Shown piece by piece: positions 9,097 to 17,697 of a DNA stretch of 64,000 nucleotides. Numbering within the stretch: position 1 is the first letter of the stretch; each line of letters starts with the position of its first letter. The position numbers and the translations under genes were made by a program. Source of the stretch: Oscillospiraceae bacterium NTUH-002-81 (GTDB lineage Bacteria; Bacillota; Clostridia; Lachnospirales; Lachnospiraceae); contig CP136052.1 in the NCBI GenBank assembly GCA_032620915.1, forward strand, positions 2,658,001 to 2,722,000, written 5' to 3'. The notes beneath the pieces were generated by a model. The model was given only the letters and a program-made list of their open reading frames with translations. It did no database searches and was not told where the DNA came from.

Positions 9097-10119
9097 CTAG
9101 TTGAACCCGATGACCTTCTGCGCCACCTTATAGGCTGCCACGGAGATCTTTCTGCCGCTTCTTCCCGGCAGGTTCATCGTTCTGCCCAGGATGCCCAGCT
9201 TGATCTTCCGGTACAGCTTGGGGGAGGCATTTTTCAGATACTCCCACAGTTCTTTTTTCTTCTCCAGATTTTCCTCGGTACCGGATTTTAACAGCAGCAC
9301 AGAGGAAACCGTCATCATGATATCCACATAATTAATCATATATTTCCGCAGTTTTCCGTTCATAGGCTTCTTCATGTATTCCACCATGGCGTCTGCGATG
9401 ATCTTTGTCACAAGGATCTGCTGGTCGATGCGGCCGATCATGATCTTCTCATTGACAGACTGATCCTCTCTTCCGATAAAATACCGGTAAAAGTTCACGT
9501 CCAGATAGTACATCTTTTTCACATGGGGCAGCGGCTGGAACACAAAAATGTTGTCCACATAGAAAGTATGCTTCGGCAGCTCCAGTCCACAGTCCCACAG
9601 CATTTTCGTGCGGTAGATGACAGAATGCATGAGGATATACTGACCCTTGTGCAGGAATTTTACATCATTCCAGCCAAACACCTGCTCTCTGGGGAAAGCC
9701 GTCTTATAGCGCATGACTTTTTTCTTCAGTGCGCCCTGTTTTTCATATACATAGTTGCAGATCATCATGTCCACAACCTCTTTGGCGTGTACGAGCTCCT
9801 TCAGTGTGCGGAGCACCTTCTGGTAAGCTTCCAGATTCACCCAGTCGTCACTGTCTACCACCTTGAAATACAGGCCGGTGGCATTGCGAAGGCCGGCATT
9901 GACCGCCTCGCCGTGACCGCCGTTTTCCTGGTGTACGGCCTTGATAATTGTCGGATACTCTGCTGCATAGCGGTCTGCAATGGCCGCTGTTCCATCCTTC
10001 GATCCGTCATCTACGATAATGATTTCCACATCCTCGCCGCCCGGAAGCAGAGAACGGATACAGTTCTCCATATATGCCTCTGAATTATAGCACGGCACTG
10101 CAAACGTCAGCAGTTTCAT
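9097..10119 (-). CDS. Glycosyltransferase family 2
   Basis: A 340-residue GT-A fold glycosyltransferase. The nucleotide-sugar region has VPCYNSEAYMENCI at the N-terminus, VDDGSKDGT near residue 37 and the metal-binding VDSDDWV near 88. No membrane segment is evident, so it probably acts at the inner face of the membrane. Its ATG overlaps the stop of glf by 4 nt (ATGA). It may therefore transfer galactofuranose into a surface glycan, but the acceptor is unknown. Confidence 0.88.
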   Translation of the reverse strand: MKLLTFAVPCYNSEAYMENCIRSLLPGGEDVEIIIVDDGSKDGTAAIADRYAAEYPTIIKAVHQENGGHGEAVNAGLRNATGLYFKVVDSDDWVNLEAYQKVLRTLKELVHAKEVVDMMICNYVYEKQGALKKKVMRYKTAFPREQVFGWNDVKFLHKGQYILMHSVIYRTKMLWDCGLELPKHTFYVDNIFVFQPLPHVKKMYYLDVNFYRYFIGREDQSVNEKIMIGRIDQQILVTKIIADAMVEYMKKPMNGKLRKYMINYVDIMMTVSSVLLLKSGTEENLEKKKELWEYLKNASPKLYRKIKLGILGRTMNLPGRSGRKISVAAYKVAQKVIGFN

Positions 10120-11285
10120 AATTTTTTATCCTCCTGATGGTTTTTCTGTAAAATCTGCTCTGCCAGTTCCAGCGCCCGGGCCGTCATGGCATCGATGTTG
10201 TAATACCGGTACTCGGCCAGTCTGCCCAGCAGATGAAAATGCGCCATGGGCGCTACCAGCATGGCATACCGGTCATACAGCTGCTGATTGTCCGCATTCA
10301 TGATGGCATAGTACGGAATCTGTCCATCCGCCCCGGTGTAAGCCATGGGGTATTCCTTTACGATGGTGGTACCTTCGCACTTCTGTCCCGTCAGATGCTT
10401 GAACTCCGTGATCCGGGTGTAGTCCTCGCTGACGGTATAATTGATGACACTGTGGCCCTGATAATCCGGGCAGTCATGATGCTCGAACACAAAATCCAGG
10501 GAACGGTACGGCAGCCGCCCGAAGCAACAGCCGAACAGCTCGTCCACCGGGCCGGTATAGATCACTTCCCCGTCAAACGGTTTTCCTTCAAACAGCACCT
10601 GATTGCCGGAAAATGCCAGCAGGCTGTCTGCATCTGTGGAAAGCCGCAGGGTGATGTTTTCGTGATCCAGCATCCGCTCATACATGGCCGTAAAGCCTTC
10701 CAGCGGAACGCCCTGATATTTGTCTTTAAAATACCGGTTATCTCTGGAGATCACCACCGGCACCCGGCCGGTCACCGCCGGATCGATCTCCTCCGGCGTC
10801 TGTCCCCACTGCTTCATCGTATAATGCAGGAAAATATTTTCATAAACATAATCCGCGATCTCCCGGATCTCCGCCTGCTCCTGCTGCCGCAGCTTCAGGA
10901 TCGGCACCCGGCTTTCCGCGCCAAAAGTATCCACGAGAAGCTTCTCCAGACGGTCTGCTTTCTCCTGGTCATACACCTGATGCAGGGTGTTCAGGTTGAA
11001 GGGCACCGGGATCAGCTGCTCTCCCACCTTCGCCACTACCTCATGTCCAAAATCTCTCCACGCAGTAAAACGGGAAAGGAATGCCCGCACCTGCTCATTA
11101 TCTGTATGGAAAATATGAGGGCCATACGGCTGTACCAGAATGCCATGGGCATCCTGACAGTCATAGCAGTTGCCGCCCACGTGGTCTCTTCGCTCCACCA
11201 CCAGCACCTGTCTGCCGTTTTCCGCCAGCACACGCGCAGCGGCCGCACCTGCTGCCCCCGCCCCTATTACGATCGTATTGTACAC
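10116..11285 (-). CDS. glf: UDP-galactopyranose mutase
   Basis: A 389-residue flavoenzyme that contracts UDP-galactopyranose to UDP-galactofuranose. The FAD-binding GAGAAGAAAARVLAENG is at the N-terminus, followed by DHVGGNCYD and HIFHTDNEQV, the conserved GLF signatures. Start: GTG 11285 has AGGAGG 6 nt upstream and begins directly at the flavin fold; an earlier ATG lacks a site. The downstream glycosyltransferase overlaps by 4 nt. Substrate could come from galE. Element A copy 2 lies just upstream. Confidence 0.94.
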   Translation of the reverse strand: MYNTIVIGAGAAGAAAARVLAENGRQVLVVERRDHVGGNCYDCQDAHGILVQPYGPHIFHTDNEQVRAFLSRFTAWRDFGHEVVAKVGEQLIPVPFNLNTLHQVYDQEKADRLEKLLVDTFGAESRVPILKLRQQEQAEIREIADYVYENIFLHYTMKQWGQTPEEIDPAVTGRVPVVISRDNRYFKDKYQGVPLEGFTAMYERMLDHENITLRLSTDADSLLAFSGNQVLFEGKPFDGEVIYTGPVDELFGCCFGRLPYRSLDFVFEHHDCPDYQGHSVINYTVSEDYTRITEFKHLTGQKCEGTTIVKEYPMAYTGADGQIPYYAIMNADNQQLYDRYAMLVAPMAHFHLLGRLAEYRYYNIDAMTARALELAEQILQKNHQEDKKL

Positions 11286-11310
11286 AGGGAACCTCCTATC
11301 TTTTTTTAAA

Positions 11311-11481
11311 TATGATGCCTGCGGATTGTTCCGTGCTATGCACTCCCACAATCCTCACCACATTCGCATATCGTGGGATTATCATCCCACTTTTATGCTC
11401 ATATCGGGGCGGGTCCCAAGGTCTCTCACCCACTTATGAGCAAGCTCACGTGGGCTTAGACCTTTTGACCCTGGCATCATA
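11311..11481. repeat. Structured intergenic repeat, element A copy 2
   Basis: Bounded by TATGATGCC (11311-11319) / GGCATCATA (11473-11481). Internal pairings are GGATTGT (11323-11329) / ACAATCC (11348-11354), GTGC-tat-GCAC, GTGGGAT (11373-11379) / ATCCCAC (11384-11390), and CCCAC..GAGC / GCTC..GTGGG (11429-11454). Bases differ from copy 1 on both sides of each stem, so pairing is conserved rather than sequence. Confidence 0.8.
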
Positions 11482-11528
11482 ACATTATTATATCTGTTTT
11501 TGCCCTTAAATCCAATTACAATTTACTT

Positions 11529-11827
11529 TCATTTTTCATAAATTTTGCCCGAGTACGCGTGAAATGCCGACGGAATGGAATATTTTTCCTCCGCGCTGGC
11601 CGCATCCGCCCAGATTTCCTCCGGCCCTGCCTGGGGATCCCGCTCCTCCGTCAGGATCAGAAAGCCTTTCATATGCCATTCCACATGGGTAAAAATATGT
11701 TTTGCATCGGGCAGCGGGGTAATTCGAATGGGGGAAAGACCCATCTCTTTGACTAGGGCAAGCGCCTCTTCCTGGGTTCGTGCCCCCGGTACGTTGGGCA
11801 GCTCATACAAGCCTGCCAGCAGCCCCC
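11529..11827 (-). pseudogene. mutY: Out-of-frame C-terminal NUDIX-like domain of MutY
   Basis: This frame encodes GLLAGLYELPNVPG and continues to HVEWHMKGFLIL, the C-terminal domain with which MutY recognises 8-oxoguanine. It joins the upstream SfsA-MutY frame exactly if one base is removed from the CCCCC run at 11823-11827 (GGGGG in the gene). It is listed separately because the sequence as given cannot translate it from the upstream start. Confidence 0.8.
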
Positions 11828-13287
11828 TTTTTCGGCCGTTTGCGGATGAGCGTCCGCTCGCCATTCCAGATAACCAGCACCGTGAGATCCTCGATGCGCC
11901 GGGGTTTCTTCGGCGTTTTCTTCGGGAATTCATTGATCCTGTCTTCCGCTTTTGCCCGGCAGCCGAACGCCAGCGGGCACTCCTCGCAGTGGGCTTTGCC
12001 ATTGGGCACACACACCAGCGCCCCCAGCTCCATCCACGCCTGATTGTAGGCGCCGGGACAGTCTTTGGGAATCACTGCCGTGATCTCTTCCTCCACCATG
12101 GTCTTTACCGACTGTTTTAAAATATCTTCTTCCCGGCAGAACAGCCGCGACCATACCCGCAGCACGTTGCCGTCCACCGCAGGCACCGGCCGTCCGCAGG
12201 CGATAGAGGCCACCGCTCCTGCCGTGTAAGAGCCGATGCCCGGCAGCTTTAACAGTTCTTCGTATGTGTCCGGCAGCTGTCCGCCGCAGGATTCCATCAC
12301 CACCCGGGCTGCTTTTTGCAGATTCCGGGCACGGCTGTAGTAGCCCAGTCCTTCCCACAGCTTCATAAGCCGCTCCTCTGGCACCTCCGCCAGGCTTTTC
12401 ACATCCGGCAGCTCTGTCGTGAACCGGTCAAAATAGGGCTTTACCGCCTCTACCCGGGTCTGCTGCAGCATGATCTCCGAGATCCACACCCGGTAAGGGC
12501 TCACTTCTTCCCTCCAGGGCAGCACCCGGGCGTGGCTGCGAAACCAGGAAAGCAGGGGACGGGTCATATCGTCTAGGCTGTACGTCCACTCCGTTTTGAC
12601 AGGGATCTCGGCGTCTGCCGTCAGGCTGTCCGCCGTCACCAGACAGTCAAAGGCCCGCACTTCCACCCCGGCCCGGGCAGCAGCAGCCAGCGTTTCCGCA
12701 AAGGCCGGATGCATCGCCGCATTAGCTTCCAGAACCTGCACACCCTTCATCTGGATGACAAAGCAGATCATGGCCCGATAGCCGTCCGCCATACATGCCA
12801 TCAGCTCCTGCATGTGGCGCACGCCCCGCTCGGTGGGTGCATCCGGGAAACGGGCGATGCCGTCCTCCTCCAGCGTCACACCCTTGACCTCGATGAACCA
12901 TTTATCTGTTTCTGTTTCCGCATAAAAATCAAACCGGGAATTTCCATACTTTGTCTCGGGCCGGATCATTTTTACCCCGCCGATCAGACGGCCCTGCTCC
13001 AGCAATTCTTTTACGATGACGTTTGGCGCTTGGGAATCCATGTTGACCAGCTGACCCGGCCTCCCATCGGTTCCCGGCTTGTACACACTGATCAGATCAT
13101 AGGCAGTTTTCCTCGCCGGATTGTCACTTTTCTGTATATAAACGGCTGTCCCCGGCACCAGCAATTCCCGGCACCGACCGGTGTTTTTCACATGGCACAC
13201 CAGCGTCTCGCCGCCCCGGCGCACATGGGCGATAAAGCGGTTAGGACGGCTCTCAAAAACAGCCTCTTCCATTCTCTCATATCTCAT
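11803..13287 (-). CDS. mutY: SfsA-MutY fusion (A/G-specific adenine glycosylase), frameshifted near the 3' end
   Basis: One frame of 494 residues. Residues about 1-225 are SfsA-like (ESRPNRFIAHVRRGG, GVTLEEDGIARFPDAPTERG), a putative nuclease/DNA-binding family. Residues about 235-480 are MutY: catalytic Glu in WISEIMLQQTRVEAV, helix-hairpin-helix LPGIGSYTAGAVASIA, catalytic Asp in VPAVDGNVLRV, and a C-x7-C-x2-C-x5-C iron-sulphur loop. MutY removes adenine paired with 8-oxoguanine. An extra base in the homopolymer at 11823-11827 truncates the last domain. ATG 13287 has AGGAGG upstream and starts the SfsA domain correctly. Confidence 0.88.
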   Translation of the reverse strand: MRYERMEEAVFESRPNRFIAHVRRGGETLVCHVKNTGRCRELLVPGTAVYIQKSDNPARKTAYDLISVYKPGTDGRPGQLVNMDSQAPNVIVKELLEQGRLIGGVKMIRPETKYGNSRFDFYAETETDKWFIEVKGVTLEEDGIARFPDAPTERGVRHMQELMACMADGYRAMICFVIQMKGVQVLEANAAMHPAFAETLAAAARAGVEVRAFDCLVTADSLTADAEIPVKTEWTYSLDDMTRPLLSWFRSHARVLPWREEVSPYRVWISEIMLQQTRVEAVKPYFDRFTTELPDVKSLAEVPEERLMKLWEGLGYYSRARNLQKAARVVMESCGGQLPDTYEELLKLPGIGSYTAGAVASIACGRPVPAVDGNVLRVWSRLFCREEDILKQSVKTMVEEEITAVIPKDCPGAYNQAWMELGALVCVPNGKAHCEECPLAFGCRAKAEDRINEFPKKTPKKPRRIEDLTVLVIWNGERTLIRKRPKKGAAGRLV

Positions 13288-13384
13288 AGTTTTTGCCTCC
13301 TGCCGTATTATAGCATTCTCAACAACTACTTGCCAGACCCATTCTTTTTCCTGTAGGATAGAAAGTGAAAACAGATCATATATA

Positions 13385-13420
13385 TGTTTGTTCATGCAAG
13401 AACACATGAGTGAACTGTAA
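13385..13420. repeat. Remnant of structured repeat element B
   Basis: The string GTTCATGCAAGAACACATGAG followed by TGAACTGTAA carries the terminal GTGAACTGT-type repeat of element B and part of its neighbouring sequence. The central part is missing. Confidence 0.35.
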
Positions 13421-13439
13421 AGAAAGAAAGGCAATATCT

Positions 13440-14084
13440 ATGGATAAAAAAATACAGACAGACGGCATTATTTTTGACGTGGACGGCACGCTATGGGATT
13501 CCACAGAAAGTGTGGCGGCCGCATGGAACGAAATTCTGGAGCACCGGCCCGACGTGTCCTTCCGTGCCACCCCGGACAACCTGAAAAAACTGTTTGGCAG
13601 ACCGCTTCCGGTCATTGCCAGCATGATTTTCACAAAGCTTTCCAAACCGGAATACCTGGAGCTCATCCAGAAATGCACCGACAACGAGCACGAATTTCTG
13701 CATAAGATCCCCGGGAAGCTGTTTTCCGGCGTCAGAGAAACGCTGCTGGCATTGAAGGAGCAGTATCCCCTTTACATCGTCAGCAACTGTGAGGCCGGCT
13801 ACATCGAGACCTTTCTGGAGGCCACTGGTCTTGGCGACTGCTTCCTCGACCACGAATGTCCGGGCAGCAGCGGCAAATACAAGGCCGAAAATATCCGTCT
13901 CATCGTAGAACGCAACACCATCTCTCACCCAGTTTACATCGGAGACACCGACGGCGATGCCCAGGCCTGTCAGGAGGCCGGTGTCCCCTTTATTTTCGCC
14001 GGGTTCGGCTTTGGGGAAACCACGCATTATGCTGCAAAAATCGATACATTTTCACAGATTCCGGAGGTGATCGTTCATGGCTGA
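13440..14084 (+). CDS. HAD-superfamily hydrolase (phosphoglycolate phosphatase-like)
   Basis: A 214-residue HAD phosphatase. Motif I is DVDGTLWDS near residue 13, motif II is IVSNCEAG near 120 and motif IV is YIGDTDGDAQACQEAG near 165, all with the catalytic residues. A helical cap lies between motifs I and II, as in the Gph/beta-phosphoglucomutase group. The substrate is not predictable. Start ATG 13440 has a GAAAGG site; a more upstream ATG falls in repeat-derived sequence. It overlaps the next gene by 8 nt. Confidence 0.88.
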   Translation: MDKKIQTDGIIFDVDGTLWDSTESVAAAWNEILEHRPDVSFRATPDNLKKLFGRPLPVIASMIFTKLSKPEYLELIQKCTDNEHEFLHKIPGKLFSGVRETLLALKEQYPLYIVSNCEAGYIETFLEATGLGDCFLDHECPGSSGKYKAENIRLIVERNTISHPVYIGDTDGDAQACQEAGVPFIFAGFGFGETTHYAAKIDTFSQIPEVIVHG

Positions 14085-14757
14085 TATTTCCAGAAACAGC
14101 ATTTCACAGCCGCAGTTCCAGCTTTATGATATGGAGACCTGGGAGCGGGCGGAATATTTTCACTACTACATGGATCTCATCAAAACCCGCTACAATCTCA
14201 ATGTCAACATTGACATCACCGGATTCATGCAGGTGCTGAAGGAAAAAAATCTGAAATTTTTCCCGTCCATGCTGTACATCGTCATGCGCACGGTAAACAC
14301 TTTCCGGGAGTTCCGCACCTGCCTGGACAGGGAAGGTCGTCCCGGCTACTGGAATTTCTGCAATCCGTCCTACACCGTTTTCCACAAGGATACCCATACC
14401 TTTTCGGATATCTGGAGCCCTTACAGTGAGGATTTTCACACCTTTTATGAAACCGTGGTGGCTGATATCGCCCGCTACGGCGACGTGAAGGGTGTCAAAG
14501 GCCGCGGCGATCGACCGGAAAACTTTGTCCCGGTGTCCAGTCTGCCCTGGCTGTCCTTCACCGGCTATGGCTGCGACACGTATTCAGATTCCCGCATGAT
14601 CCTGCCCATCATCCTGTTTGGAAAATATTTCGAGCAGAACGGCCGGATGCTGCTGCCCTTCTCCATTTCCATCAACCACGCGACGGCGGACGGCTATCAC
14701 AGTTCTTTGTTTTTGAACACCATTCAAAAGAACTGCGATGAGTTCGCCGGGGAATGA
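14077..14757 (+). CDS. Chloramphenicol acetyltransferase-like (CatA family) acyltransferase
   Basis: A 226-residue protein of the CatA trimeric acetyltransferase fold. The catalytic His motif is present as NHATADGYH near the C-terminus, matching the HxxxDG signature. SFTGYGCDTYSDSRMILPII lies in the family's typical position. GGAGGTG precedes the ATG, which lies inside the HAD gene (8-nt overlap). Chromosomal members of this family often do not confer chloramphenicol resistance, so resistance should not be assumed. Confidence 0.82.
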   Translation: MADISRNSISQPQFQLYDMETWERAEYFHYYMDLIKTRYNLNVNIDITGFMQVLKEKNLKFFPSMLYIVMRTVNTFREFRTCLDREGRPGYWNFCNPSYTVFHKDTHTFSDIWSPYSEDFHTFYETVVADIARYGDVKGVKGRGDRPENFVPVSSLPWLSFTGYGCDTYSDSRMILPIILFGKYFEQNGRMLLPFSISINHATADGYHSSLFLNTIQKNCDEFAGE

Positions 14758-14830
14758 GCAGAAAGCAGCTGTGAAGCAATGGAAAGTGCGCGAGCACGCT
14801 TCTGTGAATGGCACGGCTAAACTGGTATGA
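14757..14830. repeat. Degenerate element B fragment
   Basis: GAGCAGAAAGCAGCTGTGAAGC and the following GTGCGCGAGCAC hairpin and TGTGAATGGC resemble the 3' half of element B (AGCAGCAGAAAGC, GCATCGAAGATGC, GCGAATGGCG), with changed stem bases. Confidence 0.35.
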
Positions 14831-14856
14831 CTCTGCAAAAGATGATACTGATTTTT

Positions 14857-14914
14857 AATTGTCAACTTTATTTTTGAATTTATAGTTGACAATTCTCTTG
14901 AAATTGTCTATACT
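14857..14914 (+). promoter_or_regulatory. BirA-type operator overlapping the bioY promoter
   Basis: A perfect 10-bp inverted repeat, AATTGTCAAC (14857-14866) and GTTGACAATT (14885-14894), matches the biotin-operator pattern of Firmicutes BirA. Its right arm contains the -35 TTGACA (14886-14891), and TATACT (14909-14914) follows after 17 bp. BirA bound with biotinyl-AMP would block transcription of bioY when biotin is plentiful. Confidence 0.85.
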
Positions 14915-14988
14915 TCGGGATAACCAATACGCGAAAGCCTGTTTCAGGCATGGCCCGCGTAAATCATTTGTTAAGAGGAGTATGGAAA

Positions 14989-15555
14989 ATGGAAATGACT
15001 CACGAGAAAACAAGAGAAAAACACAGCATCAACACTTATCAGCTTACCGCCACCGCCCTGATGGCCGCCGTGCTCTGTGCGCTGGCATCCATGTCCATCA
15101 CCATCGGCATCGTCCCCATCAGCCTGGCGACCTTTGTCATCTATCTGGACGCCTACATTCTGGGTAGCCGCATGGCCACCGTCAGCACGTTCATCTATCT
15201 GCTTCTTGGCCTTGTGGGACTTCCGGTGTACTCCGGCTTCTCCTCCGGCCCAGCCAAGCTGTTCGGCCCCACCGGCGGTTACCTGTTCGGCTATCTGTTC
15301 CTGGCTTTTATCAGCGGATGGTTCATTGAACGCTTCCCGAAAAACAAGATCCTGCACATTGTCGGCATGGTCATCGCCACTGCCGTGCTTTATACCTTAG
15401 GTACCTGCTGGCTGGCTTTTCAGGCACATATGGATGCCCGCACCGCTCTCATGGCCGGTGTTATCCCGTTTCTGCTGGGCGACGCCATCAAGATCGTCGT
15501 GAGTGTCATCGTTGGCCCGGCACTGCGCAAGCGTATCAACCGCATGGAAAACTGA
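14989..15555 (+). CDS. bioY: Biotin ECF transporter S component
   Basis: A 188-residue integral membrane protein with about six hydrophobic segments and the BioY signature GLPVYSGFSSGPAKLFGPTG near the middle. It binds biotin and, with the shared ECF energising module encoded elsewhere, imports it. ATG 14989 has AGAGGAG 8 nt upstream; ATG 14950 upstream has none. The BirA-type operator over its promoter supports the assignment. A terminator follows at 15621, so it is monocistronic. Confidence 0.95.
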   Translation: MEMTHEKTREKHSINTYQLTATALMAAVLCALASMSITIGIVPISLATFVIYLDAYILGSRMATVSTFIYLLLGLVGLPVYSGFSSGPAKLFGPTGGYLFGYLFLAFISGWFIERFPKNKILHIVGMVIATAVLYTLGTCWLAFQAHMDARTALMAGVIPFLLGDAIKIVVSVIVGPALRKRINRMEN

Positions 15556-15620
15556 TATCTTCTGCGCCCGGTAATGGCACGGTTTCATGCCTATATCGCA
15601 CTTGATGTAACAATCTATAG

Positions 15621-15672
15621 AAAAAGCTGCCCTCGGGCATCCGTACCGGATGTCAAAGGACAGCTTTCTTTA
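15621..15672 (+). terminator. Terminator downstream of bioY
   Basis: AAAGCTG (15623-15629) pairs with CAGCTTT (15661-15667) with an inner GGCATCC/GGATGTC stem, followed by CTTTATAT. It also faces the end of the converging Rpn gene. Confidence 0.7.
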
Positions 15673-15685
15673 TATCTGTCTTCAT

Positions 15686-16540
15686 CTATAATATGTCAAA
15701 TTCCTGATACAGCTCTTTGCGGTATTCTTCATTCGAGACAGCCTTTTTCAGATCCTCCATCCGTCCGGCATCCATCAGTGCTTCACAGAGACGCCCCAGA
15801 CGCTCCTCGCCCATTTGAACTCCTTTTTCCGTATAACCGATCACCTGAGAATTGTAATCCAGAATCGCTTTCTGCCGCGCTTCATACTCCAGACGCTTCT
15901 GCTCATCTGCGCTGAGCTTTTTCAGAACTCCGTAGGCCTCTCCTATGTAACCATCTTTCTCTGCCATTTTTTCAAAGTCCTCCTTCTTCTGCGCCGAAAG
16001 AAACCGCATCCACTGGATGATCATTGGCTCCTTCAACTGCTCCGGCGGAAGTTTCTTCAGTTCCAGCACATAAATTTCCAAAAGATCGGTATACTTCTTT
16101 TTCGTCTGCAGATCACAGAGCGCAATCTCACGGAAACAGATCTGATCCTCTGGAAAATGAATAAAGTTCAGAATACTCACATGTATGCATCTCTTCATTT
16201 CCCCGTAGTTTTCGCCTGCTTTGATCTGCTCCGTATACATTCTGCTCAGATAAAAGAGAATCCGTCTCTCCCAAAACGCAAATGGAACTACCTGCATTTC
16301 CAGATCAATCTGAGAGCCGTCCTTCATCCGGATCCGCACATCCAAAATACCATATTTCCCCTCTTCTGTTTCTTTTTCCAAAATCGTCGGCAATAATTCT
16401 GTGCTTCCAATTTCTGATGGATCTCTGTTCAGAATCGCTGCCAGAAACCCTTTTCTCACTGTCGGATATGCCAGCAGCTCTTTGAAACAATAATCTACCA
16501 TCGGGGACATGAGGAAATCATCCGCCATTTTCTCACTCAT
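15686..16540 (-). CDS. Rpn-type PD-(D/E)XK nuclease family protein (PF12784-like)
   Basis: A 284-residue protein of the recombination-promoting nuclease / putative transposase family. ILDVRIRMKDG followed by SQIDLEMQVV supplies the D-x(n)-E-x-Q catalytic signature, and FYLSRMYTEQIKAGENY follows as usual. The C-terminal third is helical and charged. A GGAG site precedes ATG 16540. Members are common in gut Firmicutes; their mobility is not established. A decayed relative lies at 51306-52174. It is alone between two terminators. Confidence 0.83.
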   Translation of the reverse strand: MSEKMADDFLMSPMVDYCFKELLAYPTVRKGFLAAILNRDPSEIGSTELLPTILEKETEEGKYGILDVRIRMKDGSQIDLEMQVVPFAFWERRILFYLSRMYTEQIKAGENYGEMKRCIHVSILNFIHFPEDQICFREIALCDLQTKKKYTDLLEIYVLELKKLPPEQLKEPMIIQWMRFLSAQKKEDFEKMAEKDGYIGEAYGVLKKLSADEQKRLEYEARQKAILDYNSQVIGYTEKGVQMGEERLGRLCEALMDAGRMEDLKKAVSNEEYRKELYQEFDIL

Positions 16541-16845
16541 AAAATTCTCCTTTCTTTCTCACACAAAACAGCAAAGAAACAGAGAATTTTTCTGCATTTA
16601 TTTTAGCACAGTTATCTGTGTTTGAGAAGAAGCTTCTTTCCCGCCGCTCTGTATAAAATCTCATTCTGTTCGTTTGAAGTATCGCCTGATACAGGCATAG
16701 AAATATAAGAATCAGGTATTCACCTGAAAAGATACAGACATCATACCACAGCATTCCCGGGATTACAACTACATAAATTGAAAATTTATCCCGCGATGTG
16801 CTTCTACCCGAATACATTTCACAGGATAACATTTTCTGTAAAAAA
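16541..16845. other. Intergenic region upstream of the Rpn gene
   Basis: This 305-bp stretch is A/T-rich. I see no convincing gene, only short frames without ribosome sites. It presumably holds the Rpn promoter, but I could not pick one with confidence. Confidence 0.4.
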
Positions 16846-16886
16846 GAAGCCTACGCAGAGTTTTCCTGAAATCTCCCGTAAGCTTC
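16846..16886 (-). terminator. Terminator downstream of the amidohydrolase
   Basis: GAAGCcTACG (16846-16855) pairs with CGTAaGCTTC (16877-16886). Read on the minus strand it is followed by TTTTTT, in the correct place for the gene ending at 16904. Confidence 0.75.
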
Positions 16887-16903
16887 TTCTATATTTCTAG
16901 CAA

Positions 16904-17638
16904 TTACATATTTCCAAATAATTTTTTCACATTATTGTAGAACACATCTTCCTGAGCCGCTTCCGGCAGTCCGCAGGTCAGTACCTTCTGGATCTCCACA
17001 GACGGATGATGGAACGGGAAATCAGTACCGAACATGATCCGGTCAGCACCCACCTCCTCATAAGCCTGCTTGATCTTGACACCCATGGGCATGCCGGACA
17101 TTTCCAGATAAATGTTGGGATGGCGCTTTGCCATCTTGATAGCGGCATCGATGTATACGCCGTGTCCATGACCCATGTGGATCATCACCACTTTTACCTT
17201 TGGAAAACGCTCTGCCAGCAGCGCGATACTCCAGGGCAGGGAATACGGGGGATGACCGGAGTGGATAAACACCGGGATGCCGCGCTTTTCGGCTTCTTCC
17301 ATCACCGGGTCTACCATCTCATCGTCTGCCACGAACGCATGGCGCAGCGGGTTCATCTTGATGCCCTTGAACCCCTCCTGATCCACATAACGCTCAATCT
17401 TCCGGCGACATTCTTCCGCCCCTTCCGTGGGATTGACGTACACCAGCGGCCAGAACCGGTCAGGATGCTGCCGCCAGGCCTCCAGCACACCTTCGTTTCC
17501 GTTGTGATCCTTCGCACACAGAACCGTTTTCTCGATCTCATATTCATCCATAAAGGACAGCAGCACGTCCGGCGTACCTTCCACGCCTGCCCAGCTGCCG
17601 AATTGCCCGATATGGGCATGTGCATCTATTTTCTTCAT
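16904..17638 (-). CDS. Amidohydrolase-family metal-dependent hydrolase
   Basis: A 244-residue TIM-barrel hydrolase of the amidohydrolase-2 type. Metal-binding motifs are DAHAHIG (residues 5-11), FIHSGHPP near 125, MIHMGHG near 153 and GTDFPFHH near 208. Such enzymes hydrolyse or decarboxylate small organic acids; the substrate cannot be told. An AAGGAG site precedes the ATG. Its upstream region is made of repeats C and A, and its own terminator follows at 16846. Confidence 0.85.
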   Translation of the reverse strand: MKKIDAHAHIGQFGSWAGVEGTPDVLLSFMDEYEIEKTVLCAKDHNGNEGVLEAWRQHPDRFWPLVYVNPTEGAEECRRKIERYVDQEGFKGIKMNPLRHAFVADDEMVDPVMEEAEKRGIPVFIHSGHPPYSLPWSIALLAERFPKVKVVMIHMGHGHGVYIDAAIKMAKRHPNIYLEMSGMPMGVKIKQAYEEVGADRIMFGTDFPFHHPSVEIQKVLTCGLPEAAQEDVFYNNVKKLFGNM

Positions 17639-17652
17639 AAATATTTCTCCTT

Positions 17653-17691
17653 CACCTGCTGCGCAGGCCGTTCGCTCGATGATGGCGCAAG
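17653..17691. repeat. Partial element C at the 5' side of the amidohydrolase
   Basis: CACCTGCTGCGCAGGCCGTT and CGATGATGGCGCAAG repeat the central part of the full element C at 17885-17999 almost exactly, including the CCTGC/GCAGG hairpin. Confidence 0.65.
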
Positions 17692-17697
17692 CATATT

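Noticed and set aside
10233..11309. Long plus-strand open frame opposite glf
   Set aside because: It is antisense to a gene with clear flavin and GLF motifs and has no family-like sequence.
11823..11835. Programmed ribosomal frameshift at AAAAAGGGGG in mutY
   Set aside because: The needed shift is +1, and the A-run is not in the register of a -1 slippery heptamer; five other genes show the same kind of extra base.
14077..14757. Chloramphenicol resistance gene
   Set aside because: The fold and catalytic His fit CatA, but chromosomal relatives often lack this activity, so resistance is not claimed.
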